From Streptomyces sp. NBC_01231 (lineage in GTDB: Bacteria > Actinomycetota > Actinomycetes > Streptomycetales > Streptomycetaceae), in the NCBI GenBank assembly GCA_035999765.1, contig CP108521.1, positions 3,472,001-3,536,000 of the forward strand: a stretch of 64,000 bases of DNA, given 5' to 3'. Positions 7,254 to 15,542 of this stretch are shown here, one piece after another. Numbering within the stretch: position 1 is the stretch's first letter; each line of letters opens with the position of its first letter. A program made the position numbers and the translations under genes. The notes under the pieces are model-generated. The model saw only the letters and a list, made by a program, of their open reading frames with translations. It was not told the origin of the DNA and did no database searches.

Positions 7254-10001
7254 TTACCGGTGATCGCTCCCCGCGGACTGCGAAGCCGCTCGTCCCGCCT
7301 CGAGTCGTGCCACCGGGATCCGGAACGGTGAGCAGGAGACGTAGTCCAGACCCACCTCGTGGAAGAAGTGGACCGACTCCGGGTCGCCGCCGTGCTCCCC
7401 GCAGACGCCGAGCTTCAGGTCAGGGCGGGTTTTGCGGCCCGCGTCCGCCGCCAGCTTCACCAGCGACCCCACGCCGTCCCTGTCGATGGTCTCGAAGGGG
7501 GAGACGCCGAAGATGCCCTTCTCCAGGTAGGCCGTGAAGAACGAGGCCTCCACGTCGTCCCGGCTGAAGCCCCACACCGTCTGCGTCAGGTCGTTCGTGC
7601 CGAAGGAGAAGAACTCCGCGGCTTCGGCGATCTGACCGGCGGTCAGCGCGGCCCGCGGGAGTTCGATCATCGTGCCGATGGCCAGCTTCAGGTTCGTGCC
7701 CGTCGCCGCCTCGACCTCCGCGACGACCTGGTCCGCCTCCTCGCGGACGATCTCCAGCTCCTGGACCGTGCCCACCAGCGGGATCATGATCTCGGCGCGC
7801 GGGTCGCCCTTCGCCGCCTTGCGTTCCGCCGCCGCCTCCGCGATGGCGCGGACCTGCATCGTGAACAGGCCGGGGATGACCAGGCCGAGGCGCACGCCGC
7901 GCAGGCCCAGCATCGGGTTCTGCTCGTGCAGGCGGTGCACGGCCTGGAGCAGCCGCAGCTCGTTCTCGTGGGGCTCCTGGCGGGACTCCGCCAGGGCCAC
8001 CCGGACCGACAGTTCGGTGATGTCGGGCAGGAACTCGTGCAGGGGCGGGTCCAGGAGCCGGACCGTGACCGGGAGGCCGTCCATCGCGGAGAACAGCTCC
8101 ACGAAGTCCTTCTTCTGGAGGGGGAGCAGCGCCTTCAGCGACTCCTCACGCTCTACCTCCGTGTCCGCGAGGATCAGACGCTCGACCAGCTCGCGGCGGT
8201 CGCCGAGGAACATGTGCTCCGTACGGCACAGGCCGATGCCCTGGGCGCCGAAGCGGCGGGCGCGCAGCGCGTCCTCGGCGTTGTCCGCGTTGGCGCGCAC
8301 CCGCAGGCGGCGCTTGCGGTCGGCGAACGCCATGATCCGGTGCACGGCCTCGACGAGCTCGTCGGCGTCGTTGGCGCCCGCGTGCATACGGCCCTCGAAG
8401 TACTCCACGACGGGGGACGGGACCACCGGTACCTCGCCGAGGTAGACCTTGCCCGACGAGCCGTCGATGGAGATCAGGTCGCCCTCCTCGACGACATGGC
8501 CGCCCGGCACCGTCATCCGGCGGCGCTTGGTGTCGACCTCGAGCTCCTCCGCGCCGCACACACAGGTCTTGCCCATGCCGCGGGCGACCACGGCGGCGTG
8601 CGAGGTCTTGCCGCCGCGGGAGGTCAGGATGCCCTCCGCCGCGATCATGCCGTCCAGGTCGTCGGGGTTCGTCTCGCGGCGGACCAGGATGACCTTCTCG
8701 CCCGAACGGGACCACTTCACGGCGGTGTACGAGTCGAAGACCGCCTTGCCGACCGCCGCGCCCGGCGACGCCGCGATGCCCCGGCCGACCTTCTCCACCT
8801 TCGCCTCATCGTCGAAGCGGGGGAACATCAGCTGCGCGAGCTGGGCGCCGTTCACCCGCTGGAGCGCCTCGGCCTCGTCGATCAGGCCCTGGTCGACGAG
8901 CTGCGTGGCGATACGGAAGGCCGCGCCCGCGGTGCGCTTGCCGACGCGCGTCTGGAGCATCCACAGCTGACCGCGCTCGATCGTGAACTCGATGTCGCAG
9001 AGGTCCTTGTAGTGGTTCTCCAGGGTCTCCATGATCTGCATCAGCTGGTCGTACGACTTCTTGTCGATCGTCTCCAGCTCCGCGAGCCAGACTGTGTTGC
9101 GGATGCCGGCCACCACGTCCTCGCCCTGGGCGTTCTGCAGGTAGTCGCCGTAGACGCCCTGGTGGCCGGAGGCGGGGTCGCGGGTGAAGGCGACGCCCGT
9201 GCCCGAGTCGGGGCCCAGGTTGCCGAACACCATCGAGCAGACGTTGACGGCCGTGCCCAGGTCGCCCGGGATGCGCTCCTGGCGGCGGTAGAGCTTGGCG
9301 CGGTCGGTGTTCCAGGAGTCGAAGACCGCGTGGATGGCGAGGTCCATCTGCTCGCGCGGGTCCTGCGGGAAGTCCCGGCCGGCCTCGGTCTTGACGATCT
9401 TCTTGAACTTGGTGACGAGCTTCTTGAGGTCGGCGGCCTCCAGCTCGGTGTCCACCGCGACCTTCTTGGCCGCCTTCGCCGCCTCCAGCGCGTCCTCGAA
9501 GAGCTCGCCCTCGACGCCGAGGACCGTCTTGCCGAACATCTGGATGAGGCGGCGGTAGGAGTCCCACGCGAAGCGGTCGTCGCCGGCCTGCTTGGCCAGG
9601 CCCTGCACCGACTTGTCGGAGAGGCCGATGTTGAGGACCGTGTCCATCATCCCGGGCATCGAGAACTTCGCGCCCGAGCGGACCGACACCAGCAGGGGGT
9701 CGTCGGCCTGGCCCAGTTTCTTGCCCATGCGCTGCTCCAGCGCGTCGAGGTGCGCACTCACCTCGTCACGCAGTGCCGCCGGTTCCTCGCCGCTGTCCAG
9801 GTAGACCTTGCAGGCCTCGGTGGTGATCGTGAAGCCCGGAGGCACCGGGAGACCCAGGTTGGTCATCTCGGCGAGGTTGGCGCCCTTGCCACCGAGGAGG
9901 TCCTTGAGGTCCTTGTTGCCCTCGGTGAAGTCGTAGACGAACTTCACGCCCTCAACGCTCGCGGCCGACTCGGCTGCACGGAGATCTTTGTTTTCCGACA
10001 C
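7254..10001 (-). CDS. ppdK: pyruvate, phosphate dikinase
   Basis: Catalyses reversible conversion of pyruvate, ATP and phosphate to PEP, AMP and pyrophosphate; cytoplasmic, at the glycolysis/gluconeogenesis node. At 915 residues it is full length. Visible are the N-terminal nucleotide-binding domain (LLGGKGANLAEMTNLGLPVPPGF), the swivelling phosphohistidine domain with His468 in GGKTSHAAVVARGMG, and the C-terminal PEP/pyruvate barrel (SFGTNDLTQTVWGF, GVCGEHGGDP). The GTG at 10001 is chosen because GAGGAG precedes it by nine bases and VSENKDLR then leads into the conserved KFVYDF; an upstream ATG at 10133 adds 44 atypical residues. It is monocistronic with its own hairpin terminator. Confidence 0.96.
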   Translation of the reverse strand: MSENKDLRAAESAASVEGVKFVYDFTEGNKDLKDLLGGKGANLAEMTNLGLPVPPGFTITTEACKVYLDSGEEPAALRDEVSAHLDALEQRMGKKLGQADDPLLVSVRSGAKFSMPGMMDTVLNIGLSDKSVQGLAKQAGDDRFAWDSYRRLIQMFGKTVLGVEGELFEDALEAAKAAKKVAVDTELEAADLKKLVTKFKKIVKTEAGRDFPQDPREQMDLAIHAVFDSWNTDRAKLYRRQERIPGDLGTAVNVCSMVFGNLGPDSGTGVAFTRDPASGHQGVYGDYLQNAQGEDVVAGIRNTVWLAELETIDKKSYDQLMQIMETLENHYKDLCDIEFTIERGQLWMLQTRVGKRTAGAAFRIATQLVDQGLIDEAEALQRVNGAQLAQLMFPRFDDEAKVEKVGRGIAASPGAAVGKAVFDSYTAVKWSRSGEKVILVRRETNPDDLDGMIAAEGILTSRGGKTSHAAVVARGMGKTCVCGAEELEVDTKRRRMTVPGGHVVEEGDLISIDGSSGKVYLGEVPVVPSPVVEYFEGRMHAGANDADELVEAVHRIMAFADRKRRLRVRANADNAEDALRARRFGAQGIGLCRTEHMFLGDRRELVERLILADTEVEREESLKALLPLQKKDFVELFSAMDGLPVTVRLLDPPLHEFLPDITELSVRVALAESRQEPHENELRLLQAVHRLHEQNPMLGLRGVRLGLVIPGLFTMQVRAIAEAAAERKAAKGDPRAEIMIPLVGTVQELEIVREEADQVVAEVEAATGTNLKLAIGTMIELPRAALTAGQIAEAAEFFSFGTNDLTQTVWGFSRDDVEASFFTAYLEKGIFGVSPFETIDRDGVGSLVKLAADAGRKTRPDLKLGVCGEHGGDPESVHFFHEVGLDYVSCSPFRIPVARLEAGRAASQSAGSDHR

Positions 10002-10418
10002 GGGTCTCGACTCCTCGAGGACGCGGTGGCTGCCCTGACGGCCAGGAACATACCCAGATCGAAGGCACCTGGGTACGTCCACTTGCGCGTCATACGCCTG
10101 TAACCACTCGTCCGCCACCGGATCGAAAGTCAAAGCTTGGCAAGCGGAGACAGGATCATGTTTTCACTTCTTGAACACAAGAGCGCTCACACTGCCGGAC
10201 TACCGCTCATACGAGCGGCAGCGAGCCCGCCTGATTTCGATCGATGAACGATCAAGGCGTGGCACTGAGTGCCACACCTTGGAGAAGTGCAGTCGATCAC
10301 GGACCGCTCATCTGAGCGCAACCTCTATCAAGGGTGGCGATAATCACGCTGTCACAGACCCCGGGATTTCACCATGCGGACGCGTTTCCGGACCCGGACA
10401 CCGCCGGAAACGAGGTGG
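10002..10418. other. 417-base gene-free region between ppdK and the ROK regulator
   Basis: No convincing gene is present. It holds the ppdK ribosome binding site and leader at its left end, and a palindromic hairpin at 10254-10280 whose core TGGCACTGAGTGCCA (10260-10274) is a perfect 7-1-7 palindrome of operator type. No start codon with a ribosome binding site follows the palindrome in either direction, so it may be left from a deleted gene. Confidence 0.6.
10254..10280. promoter_or_regulatory. orphan palindrome, operator-like
   Basis: Arms AAGGCGTGGCAC and GTGCCACACCTT flank TGA; eleven of twelve positions pair. The core TGGCACTGAGTGCCA is perfectly symmetrical, as in TetR- or GntR-type operators. 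No regulator for it is identified in the window. Confidence 0.5.
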
Positions 10419-11627
10419 TCACACGCCCAGCGCCACCAGTCGTTCCTCCACCCGCTGCGGCGCGTACAGGTGCTCCACCACCATCGCTCCCGCCCCGATC
10501 AGCCCCGCCCGGTCCCCGAGCCGGGAGGTGACGACGTCCAGATGAGCGGTGGAGCGCGGCAGCGCCCGCTGGTACAGCAACTCCCGCACCCCCGTGAGGA
10601 AGGGAGTTCCGGCCAAATCCCCCGCGATCATCAGTACTCCGGGGTTGAGGAGGGTGACGACGGTCGCCAGGACGTCCCCGACCTGCCGCCCCGCGTCCCG
10701 CGCGAGCGCCGCCGCCTCGGGGTGTCCGGACGCCAGCAGGTCGCGCACGTCCGAGCCGGACGCCGCGGGCACTCCGGTCTTCGCCAGCCGCCGGGCCACG
10801 GCGCCGCCACTGGCGACGGCGGCGAGACAGCCGTAGGAACCGCAGCGGCACAGCGCGTCCGCGCCGGCCGGGACCCGGATGTGGCCGAGGTCGCCGGCAC
10901 CTCCGTCGATGCCCCGGTAGACCGCCCCGTCGACCACGACTCCGGCACCTATCCCCGTCGAGACCTTGACCAGCACGAACGCAGAGCAGTCGGGGTACGC
11001 GCTGCGCTGTTCCCCGTACGCCATCAGGTTGGCGTCGTTGTCGACAAGGACCGGTACCGCGGACGCGCCCGTGTGCTCGGTGAAGGCTCTCGCCAGACGG
11101 CCGCGTATGTCGTAGCCGTCCCAGCCCGGCATGATCGGCGGCTGCACGACCCGGCCCGTGTCGGTGTCGACGGGGCCCGGTACCGCGAGGCCGATGCCGC
11201 AGACCTCGTCCGCGCGGTGGCCCGCCTTCTCCAGGAGCTCGGCGAACCAGTGGCCGAGTTCGCCGAGCACCACGTCAGGGCCGTCCCCGATGGCCAGCGG
11301 GCCGGCGTGCTCCGCCAGGATCTCGCCGGACAGCGAGAGGACCGCGGCGCGCGCGTGCCGGGTGTCGAGGTCGGCGGCGAGCACGACGGCGTGGGAGTCG
11401 TCGAACTCCAGCGTGATGGAGGGCCGGCCGCCGAGCGGTGAGCCGACCGGGCCACCGGCGCCCTCGCGCAGCCAGCCCGCGCGGAAGAGACGGTCGAGAC
11501 GCTGGCCCACGGTGGCGCGCGAGAGACCGGTGGCCTGCTGGAGCGCACCGCGGGTCGTGGCGCGGCCACTGCGTACCAGTTCGAGCAGCTCTCCGGCGCC
11601 GAACTGACCTCGACCGGTCATGTACAC
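10419..11627 (-). CDS. ROK-family transcriptional regulator / sugar kinase homologue
   Basis: A 402-residue NagC/Mlc-type protein. An N-terminal winged HTH (TTRGALQQATGLSRATVGQRLDRLFRAGWL) is followed by the ROK actin-like fold with GIGLAVPGPVD, the ATP-site segment VPVLVDNDANLMAYGE, and the ROK zinc signature around GHIRVPAGADALCRCGSYGCL (CxCGxxGC). It is divergent from two glycoside hydrolase genes across a short AT-rich promoter region, which suggests it represses them in response to their sugar product. An internal ATG two codons on (11621) is an equally good start, with GGGGG just upstream. Confidence 0.92.
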   Translation of the reverse strand: MYMTGRGQFGAGELLELVRSGRATTRGALQQATGLSRATVGQRLDRLFRAGWLREGAGGPVGSPLGGRPSITLEFDDSHAVVLAADLDTRHARAAVLSLSGEILAEHAGPLAIGDGPDVVLGELGHWFAELLEKAGHRADEVCGIGLAVPGPVDTDTGRVVQPPIMPGWDGYDIRGRLARAFTEHTGASAVPVLVDNDANLMAYGEQRSAYPDCSAFVLVKVSTGIGAGVVVDGAVYRGIDGGAGDLGHIRVPAGADALCRCGSYGCLAAVASGGAVARRLAKTGVPAASGSDVRDLLASGHPEAAALARDAGRQVGDVLATVVTLLNPGVLMIAGDLAGTPFLTGVRELLYQRALPRSTAHLDVVTSRLGDRAGLIGAGAMVVEHLYAPQRVEERLVALGV

Positions 11628-11744
11628 CCCCTTGTGTTTCTCAACCTTGCATTACATATTGAGTTTTGCGTGTTAAATAGACGTAACCCTACGGTAGCCA
11701 CAGCCGAACCGATCGGTCGGCCGTACGTCTTCGGGGAGCCCCGA
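11628..11744. promoter_or_regulatory. divergent promoter region between ROK regulator and glycosidase operon
   Basis: An AT-rich island (about 11640-11685, with ATTACATATTGAGTTTTG and GTGTTAAATAG) in otherwise 70% GC DNA. It should hold promoters for both directions and the ROK operator. I cannot assign the -35 and -10 elements with certainty. Confidence 0.5.
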
Positions 11745-13457
11745 GTGGATCGCAGTGCCCAGCTCATCGCCCGACCGGCAGCGCCCGTCGTCGTATACGA
11801 TCCGGCACCCACCAGACAGTCGCTGCATGTCAGGGCCGCTCGGGTGCTGGAGGGCAACTGGACGGGCCGGTCCACGGTCCCCTCACCCACCCTGTACCCG
11901 CACCAGTGGTCCTGGGACTCCGCGTTCATCGCGATCGGGCTGCGCCATCTGTCACCGCTCCGGGCGCAGACGGAGCTGGAGACACTGCTCGACGCCCAGT
12001 GGGGCGACGGCCGGGTGCCGCACATCGTCTTCAACCCCTCCGTAGCGCTCGACGCGTACTTCCCGAGCCCCGACTTCTGGCGCTCCTCGACCGCCGGGCG
12101 CGCCGCGGGCGCCCCGCGCACCGTACAGACCTCCGGCATCGTGCAGCCACCGGTGCACGCGCTGGCGGCCTGGCTGGTGCACCGCGCCGACCCGGGACTG
12201 TCCCGGTCGCGCGGCTTCCTCGCGCGGATGTACCCCCGGCTGGCGGCCTGGCACCGGTACCTGCTGCACCGGCGGGACCTGGGCGGGGGCTCCCTCGCGT
12301 CCGTCGTGCACCCCTGGGAACAGGGTATGGACAACAGCCCCTGCTGGGACGCCCCGCTGAGCCGGATCACCCCCGCCCCGGCCCGCTCCTTCCGACGCGC
12401 CGACCTCGACCACGGGGCGGCGGAGGACCGGCCGACGGATCTGGACTACGGGCGGTATGTGCGGCTGGCCGCCGACTACCGGGACCGGGGCTATCGGGAC
12501 GGGCCGGGCGAGGGATATGGGACAGGGCCGGGCAGCGACAGTGGGGCTGGTCCGGACGCGAACCACGGGTCCGGCACGGTCGGGAGCCGGGGCCGCGGGG
12601 TCGACGGGGGCGGGCCCCGGAACCACGGGGTCGACGGGGGCGGGCCCCGGAACCACGGGGTCGACGGGGGCGAGTTCGCGGTCGAGGACCCCGCCTTCAA
12701 CGCCCTGCTCATCGCCTCCGAGCACGCGCTCGCCCGGATCGCGCGGGAGCTGGGCGCGAGCGGCACGGCCCGGCACGCGCGCGCGGAACGCCTGACGGCG
12801 GCGCTCGTCGAGCGGCTGTGGGATCCGGCGTCCGGGATGTTCCTGTGCCGGGACGTGCGGGGCGGGGAGCGGCGGGGCGGAGAGCTGATTCCCGAGCGCA
12901 GCGTCTCCGGGCTGATCCCCCTCCTGCTGCCGGGCCTGCCGCGGGAGATCACGACGACGCTGATCCGCACCCTGAGCGGACCGCACTTCGGCCTCGGCGA
13001 CACGACCCGTCTCGTCCCGAGCTACGACCTGCTCGGCGAGTCCTTCGACCCGCACCGCTACTGGCGCGGACCGGCCTGGTTCAACACGAGCTGGCTGGTG
13101 GAGCGCGGACTGCGCACGCACGGCGAGCAGACACGCGCCGACGCGCTGCGGGCGACGGCCCTGGAGTTCGCCGAGGCCACCGACTTCGCGGAGTACGTCG
13201 ACCCGTACACCGGCGAGGCCTGCGGGGCGACCGGCTTCAGCTGGACCGCCGCGCTCGCGCTCGACCTGTTGCACAGCGACACCAGAGACAACACCAGAGA
13301 CACCGACACCACAGTCACCGACACCACGCCCATAGACATCACGGGCACGGACGCCACGGAAACAGACGTCACAGGCACAGACGTCACAGGCACAGACGTC
13401 ACAGCAGAAGCACAAGTCACCACAGTCACGGCAGTCAAGGGAGGGGATCGGGGATGA
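11745..13457 (+). CDS. MGH1/GH63-like glycoside hydrolase ((alpha/alpha)6 barrel)
   Basis: Cytoplasmic glycosidase of about 570 residues. It resembles mannosylglycerate/glucosylglycerate hydrolase and GH63 enzymes: YPHQWSWDSAFIAIGLRHL, LLDAQWGDGRVPHIVFNP near the N-terminus and SYDLLGESFDPHRYWRGPAWFNTSWLV in the C-terminal half. The GTG at 11745 is preceded by GGGGAG at six bases. A glycine-rich tandem insert (GVDGGGPRNH units) interrupts the barrel about 285 residues in, and a Thr/Asp-rich repeat tail (TGTDVT) ends it. Stop and next start overlap (ATGA), so it is coupled to the debranching enzyme. Substrate is probably an alpha-glucoside or glycosylglycerate; not certain. Confidence 0.82.
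   Translation: MDRSAQLIARPAAPVVVYDPAPTRQSLHVRAARVLEGNWTGRSTVPSPTLYPHQWSWDSAFIAIGLRHLSPLRAQTELETLLDAQWGDGRVPHIVFNPSVALDAYFPSPDFWRSSTAGRAAGAPRTVQTSGIVQPPVHALAAWLVHRADPGLSRSRGFLARMYPRLAAWHRYLLHRRDLGGGSLASVVHPWEQGMDNSPCWDAPLSRITPAPARSFRRADLDHGAAEDRPTDLDYGRYVRLAADYRDRGYRDGPGEGYGTGPGSDSGAGPDANHGSGTVGSRGRGVDGGGPRNHGVDGGGPRNHGVDGGEFAVEDPAFNALLIASEHALARIARELGASGTARHARAERLTAALVERLWDPASGMFLCRDVRGGERRGGELIPERSVSGLIPLLLPGLPREITTTLIRTLSGPHFGLGDTTRLVPSYDLLGESFDPHRYWRGPAWFNTSWLVERGLRTHGEQTRADALRATALEFAEATDFAEYVDPYTGEACGATGFSWTAALALDLLHSDTRDNTRDTDTTVTDTTPIDITGTDATETDVTGTDVTGTDVTAEAQVTTVTAVKGGDRG
12601..12672 (+). repeat. 30-bp tandem repeat inside glycosidase gene
   Basis: Two full units at 12601-12630 and 12631-12660 are identical, with a partial third. 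Each encodes ten residues containing GVDGGGPRNH. The exact identity suggests recent slippage or duplication. Confidence 0.85.
13362..13405 (+). repeat. 15-bp tandem repeat encoding T-D-V-T-G
   Basis: About three near-identical 15-base units (ACAGACGTCACAGGC) at the 3' end of the glycosidase gene code for a Thr/Asp-rich tail. Upstream bases 13270-13360 are looser versions of the same pattern. Confidence 0.8.
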
Positions 13458-15391
13458 CAGACCGGCATCATCTGCTCGTGCACGGCGGGACGTTCGCCGC
13501 CGTCGGCGACGGAGGGGACATCAGCGGCCACCGGGGCGGCGGTTCCCCGGACGGGTTGTTCGTGCGCGACGCAAGGCACCTGAGCCGCTGGCAGCTCACC
13601 GTCGACGGCGCGGTGCCCGAGGCACTGTCGCCGGTCGCCGACGGGGACACCGCGCGCTGTGTGCTGGTGCCGCGCGGTGGTCGCCAGGAGCCGCCCGCGT
13701 ACACGCTCTTCCGTGAACAGGCCGTCGTGGACGGCGCGTTCGTCGAGTCGCTGCGGGTGGCCAGCAACCGCCCGACGCCGACGACGGTCCGCCTCGCGGT
13801 CACCGCGGACGCCGACTTCACCGACCAGTTCGAACTGCGCTCCGACCACCGCACCTACACCAAGATCGGCGCCACCCGTTCCCGTCAGGTCCTCGACGAC
13901 GGCGTGGAGTTCGCCTACCAGCGCGGTGAATGGCGATCCTGTACGACGGTGACGGCCGAGCCGGCTCCGGACGGCGTCGAGGAGACCGGCACCGGAGCCC
14001 GCCGCCTGGTGTGGACGCTGGACCTTGGGCCGCACGGTTCGGCGGAGCTGACGCTGCGCGTGATGGCCCGCCCGCACGGAGACAAACGGGCCCGGCGGGT
14101 GCCGCGCTCCCCGGTCGCCGTGAACGAGCAACTCCTTTCCCTGGAAGGTGAGTTCGTAGAAGGCGTCGCCTTCCCGACGGGCTGGCCGGAGCTGGCCGCG
14201 GCCTGTGCGCGCGGTCTGGCGGACCTCGCCTCGCTCCAGGTGCCGGCGACCGGCCCGGACGGCGAGGAACTGCGGGTACCGGCGGCGGGGGCACCCTGGT
14301 ACCTGGCCCTGCTGGGCCGGGACGCCCTGCTGACGTCCCTGTTCGCGCTCCCCTACCGGCCGCACCTCGCCGCCACGACCCTGCCCGCGCTCGCGGCGAC
14401 CCAGGCCACCGAGACCCACCCGGAGTCGGTCGCCCAGCCCGGCAAGATCGTGCACGAGGTCCGGCACGGGGAACTGGCGCACTTCGGGCAGGTGCCGTAC
14501 GGCCGTTACTACGGCTCGGTGGACGCGACCCCGCTGTTCCTCGTCCTGCTCGGCGCGTATGTCGAGCACACCGGGGACACGGCCCTCGCCCGCCGCCTGG
14601 AGCCGCACGCCCGCGCCGCGATCAGCTGGATGCTGGACCACGGCGGGCTGACCTCGCGCGGCTATCTCGTCTACCGCGCCGACCAGGGCGGCCTCGCCAA
14701 CCAGAACTGGAAGGACTCCCCCGGCGCCATCTGCTCGGCCGACGGCACCCGCGCGAGCGGCCCGGTGATGGCGGCGGGGGCCCAGGGGTACGCGTACGAC
14801 GCGCTGCGCCGTACCGCGGGGGTGGCGCGTACGGCGTGGCAGGACGAGACGTACGCGGCGCTGCTGGAACAGGCGGCCGCCGATCTGCGGGACCGCTTCC
14901 AGCGGGACTTCTGGATGCCGGACCGTTCCTTTCCCGCGCTCGCGCTGGACGGGGAGGGCCGCCAGGTGACCGCGCTCGCCTCGGACGCCGGGCATCTGCT
15001 CTGGTCGGGGCTGCTGGACAAGGAGTACGGCGAGGAGGTCGGCCGGCGGTTGCTGGACCCGGACTTCTTCTCGGGCTGGGGCGTCCGCACGCTCGCCGCG
15101 GGACAACCGGCGTATCACCCCCTCTCCTACCACCGCGGTTCGGTCTGGCCGCACGACAACGCGCTGATCGCCCTGGGGCTCGCCCGCTACGGCCTGCACG
15201 ACGAGGCCCGCTCGGTCGCCCACGCCCTGGTCGACGCGGCGACGGCGACCGGTCACCGGCTCCCCGAGGTCCTCGCGGGCTACGGCCGCGACACCCACGC
15301 GGAGCCGGTCCCGTATCCGCACGCGTGTGTACGGGAGTCCCGGTCGGCGGCGGCACCGCTGGCGCTGCTCACGGCGGTCGGGGGCGCCTGA
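13454..15391 (+). CDS. amylo-alpha-1,6-glucosidase / glycogen-debranching-like enzyme
   Basis: A 645-residue protein with an N-terminal GDE_N_bis beta domain (DGLFVRDARHLSRWQLTVDG) and a C-terminal (alpha/alpha)6 barrel (PWYLALLGRDALLTSLFALPY, NQNWKDSPGAICSADGTRASGPVMAAGAQGYAYDAL, SDAGHLLWSGLL, YHRGSVWPHDNALIALGLARYG). Residues such as the D of NQNWKDS and the W-P-H-D-N motif are typical of GH15/GH133-like debranching enzymes. No signal peptide. It begins inside the stop of the previous glycosidase, so both act on the same carbohydrate, possibly trehalose- or glycogen-related compatible solutes, under the ROK regulator (inference). Confidence 0.88.
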   Translation: MTDRHHLLVHGGTFAAVGDGGDISGHRGGGSPDGLFVRDARHLSRWQLTVDGAVPEALSPVADGDTARCVLVPRGGRQEPPAYTLFREQAVVDGAFVESLRVASNRPTPTTVRLAVTADADFTDQFELRSDHRTYTKIGATRSRQVLDDGVEFAYQRGEWRSCTTVTAEPAPDGVEETGTGARRLVWTLDLGPHGSAELTLRVMARPHGDKRARRVPRSPVAVNEQLLSLEGEFVEGVAFPTGWPELAAACARGLADLASLQVPATGPDGEELRVPAAGAPWYLALLGRDALLTSLFALPYRPHLAATTLPALAATQATETHPESVAQPGKIVHEVRHGELAHFGQVPYGRYYGSVDATPLFLVLLGAYVEHTGDTALARRLEPHARAAISWMLDHGGLTSRGYLVYRADQGGLANQNWKDSPGAICSADGTRASGPVMAAGAQGYAYDALRRTAGVARTAWQDETYAALLEQAAADLRDRFQRDFWMPDRSFPALALDGEGRQVTALASDAGHLLWSGLLDKEYGEEVGRRLLDPDFFSGWGVRTLAAGQPAYHPLSYHRGSVWPHDNALIALGLARYGLHDEARSVAHALVDAATATGHRLPEVLAGYGRDTHAEPVPYPHACVRESRSAAAPLALLTAVGGA

Positions 15392-15410
15392 CGGCCCGGT
15401 TGGGGAGTGG

Positions 15411-15456
15411 TTTGCCCGGTGTTTGCCGAGCACAGGGCAAAAGGGCTGAACACCGG
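15411..15456 (+). other. two mutually exclusive hairpins (possible pseudoknot) after the debranching gene
   Basis: TTTGCCC (15411-15417) pairs with GGGCAAA (15435-15441), and CCGGTGTT (15416-15423) pairs with AACACCGG (15449-15456). The 5' arms overlap and the arms interleave, so both cannot form fully at once. It may be a terminator or an RNA switch before the LtaS-like gene. Confidence 0.4.
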
Positions 15457-15542
15457 ACGGAGGCGAACCGTACGGAAATGCGGTGCGTCCGCGCCCCCTC
15501 GGACCAGCCGCTCCGCCGGGCTTCGTACGGAAGGACCTTCGG

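Noticed and set aside
7359..10103. 914-codon open frame antisense to ppdK
   Set aside because: High-GC codon bias keeps the opposite frame open; no domains, no ribosome binding site and a strong known gene on the other strand.
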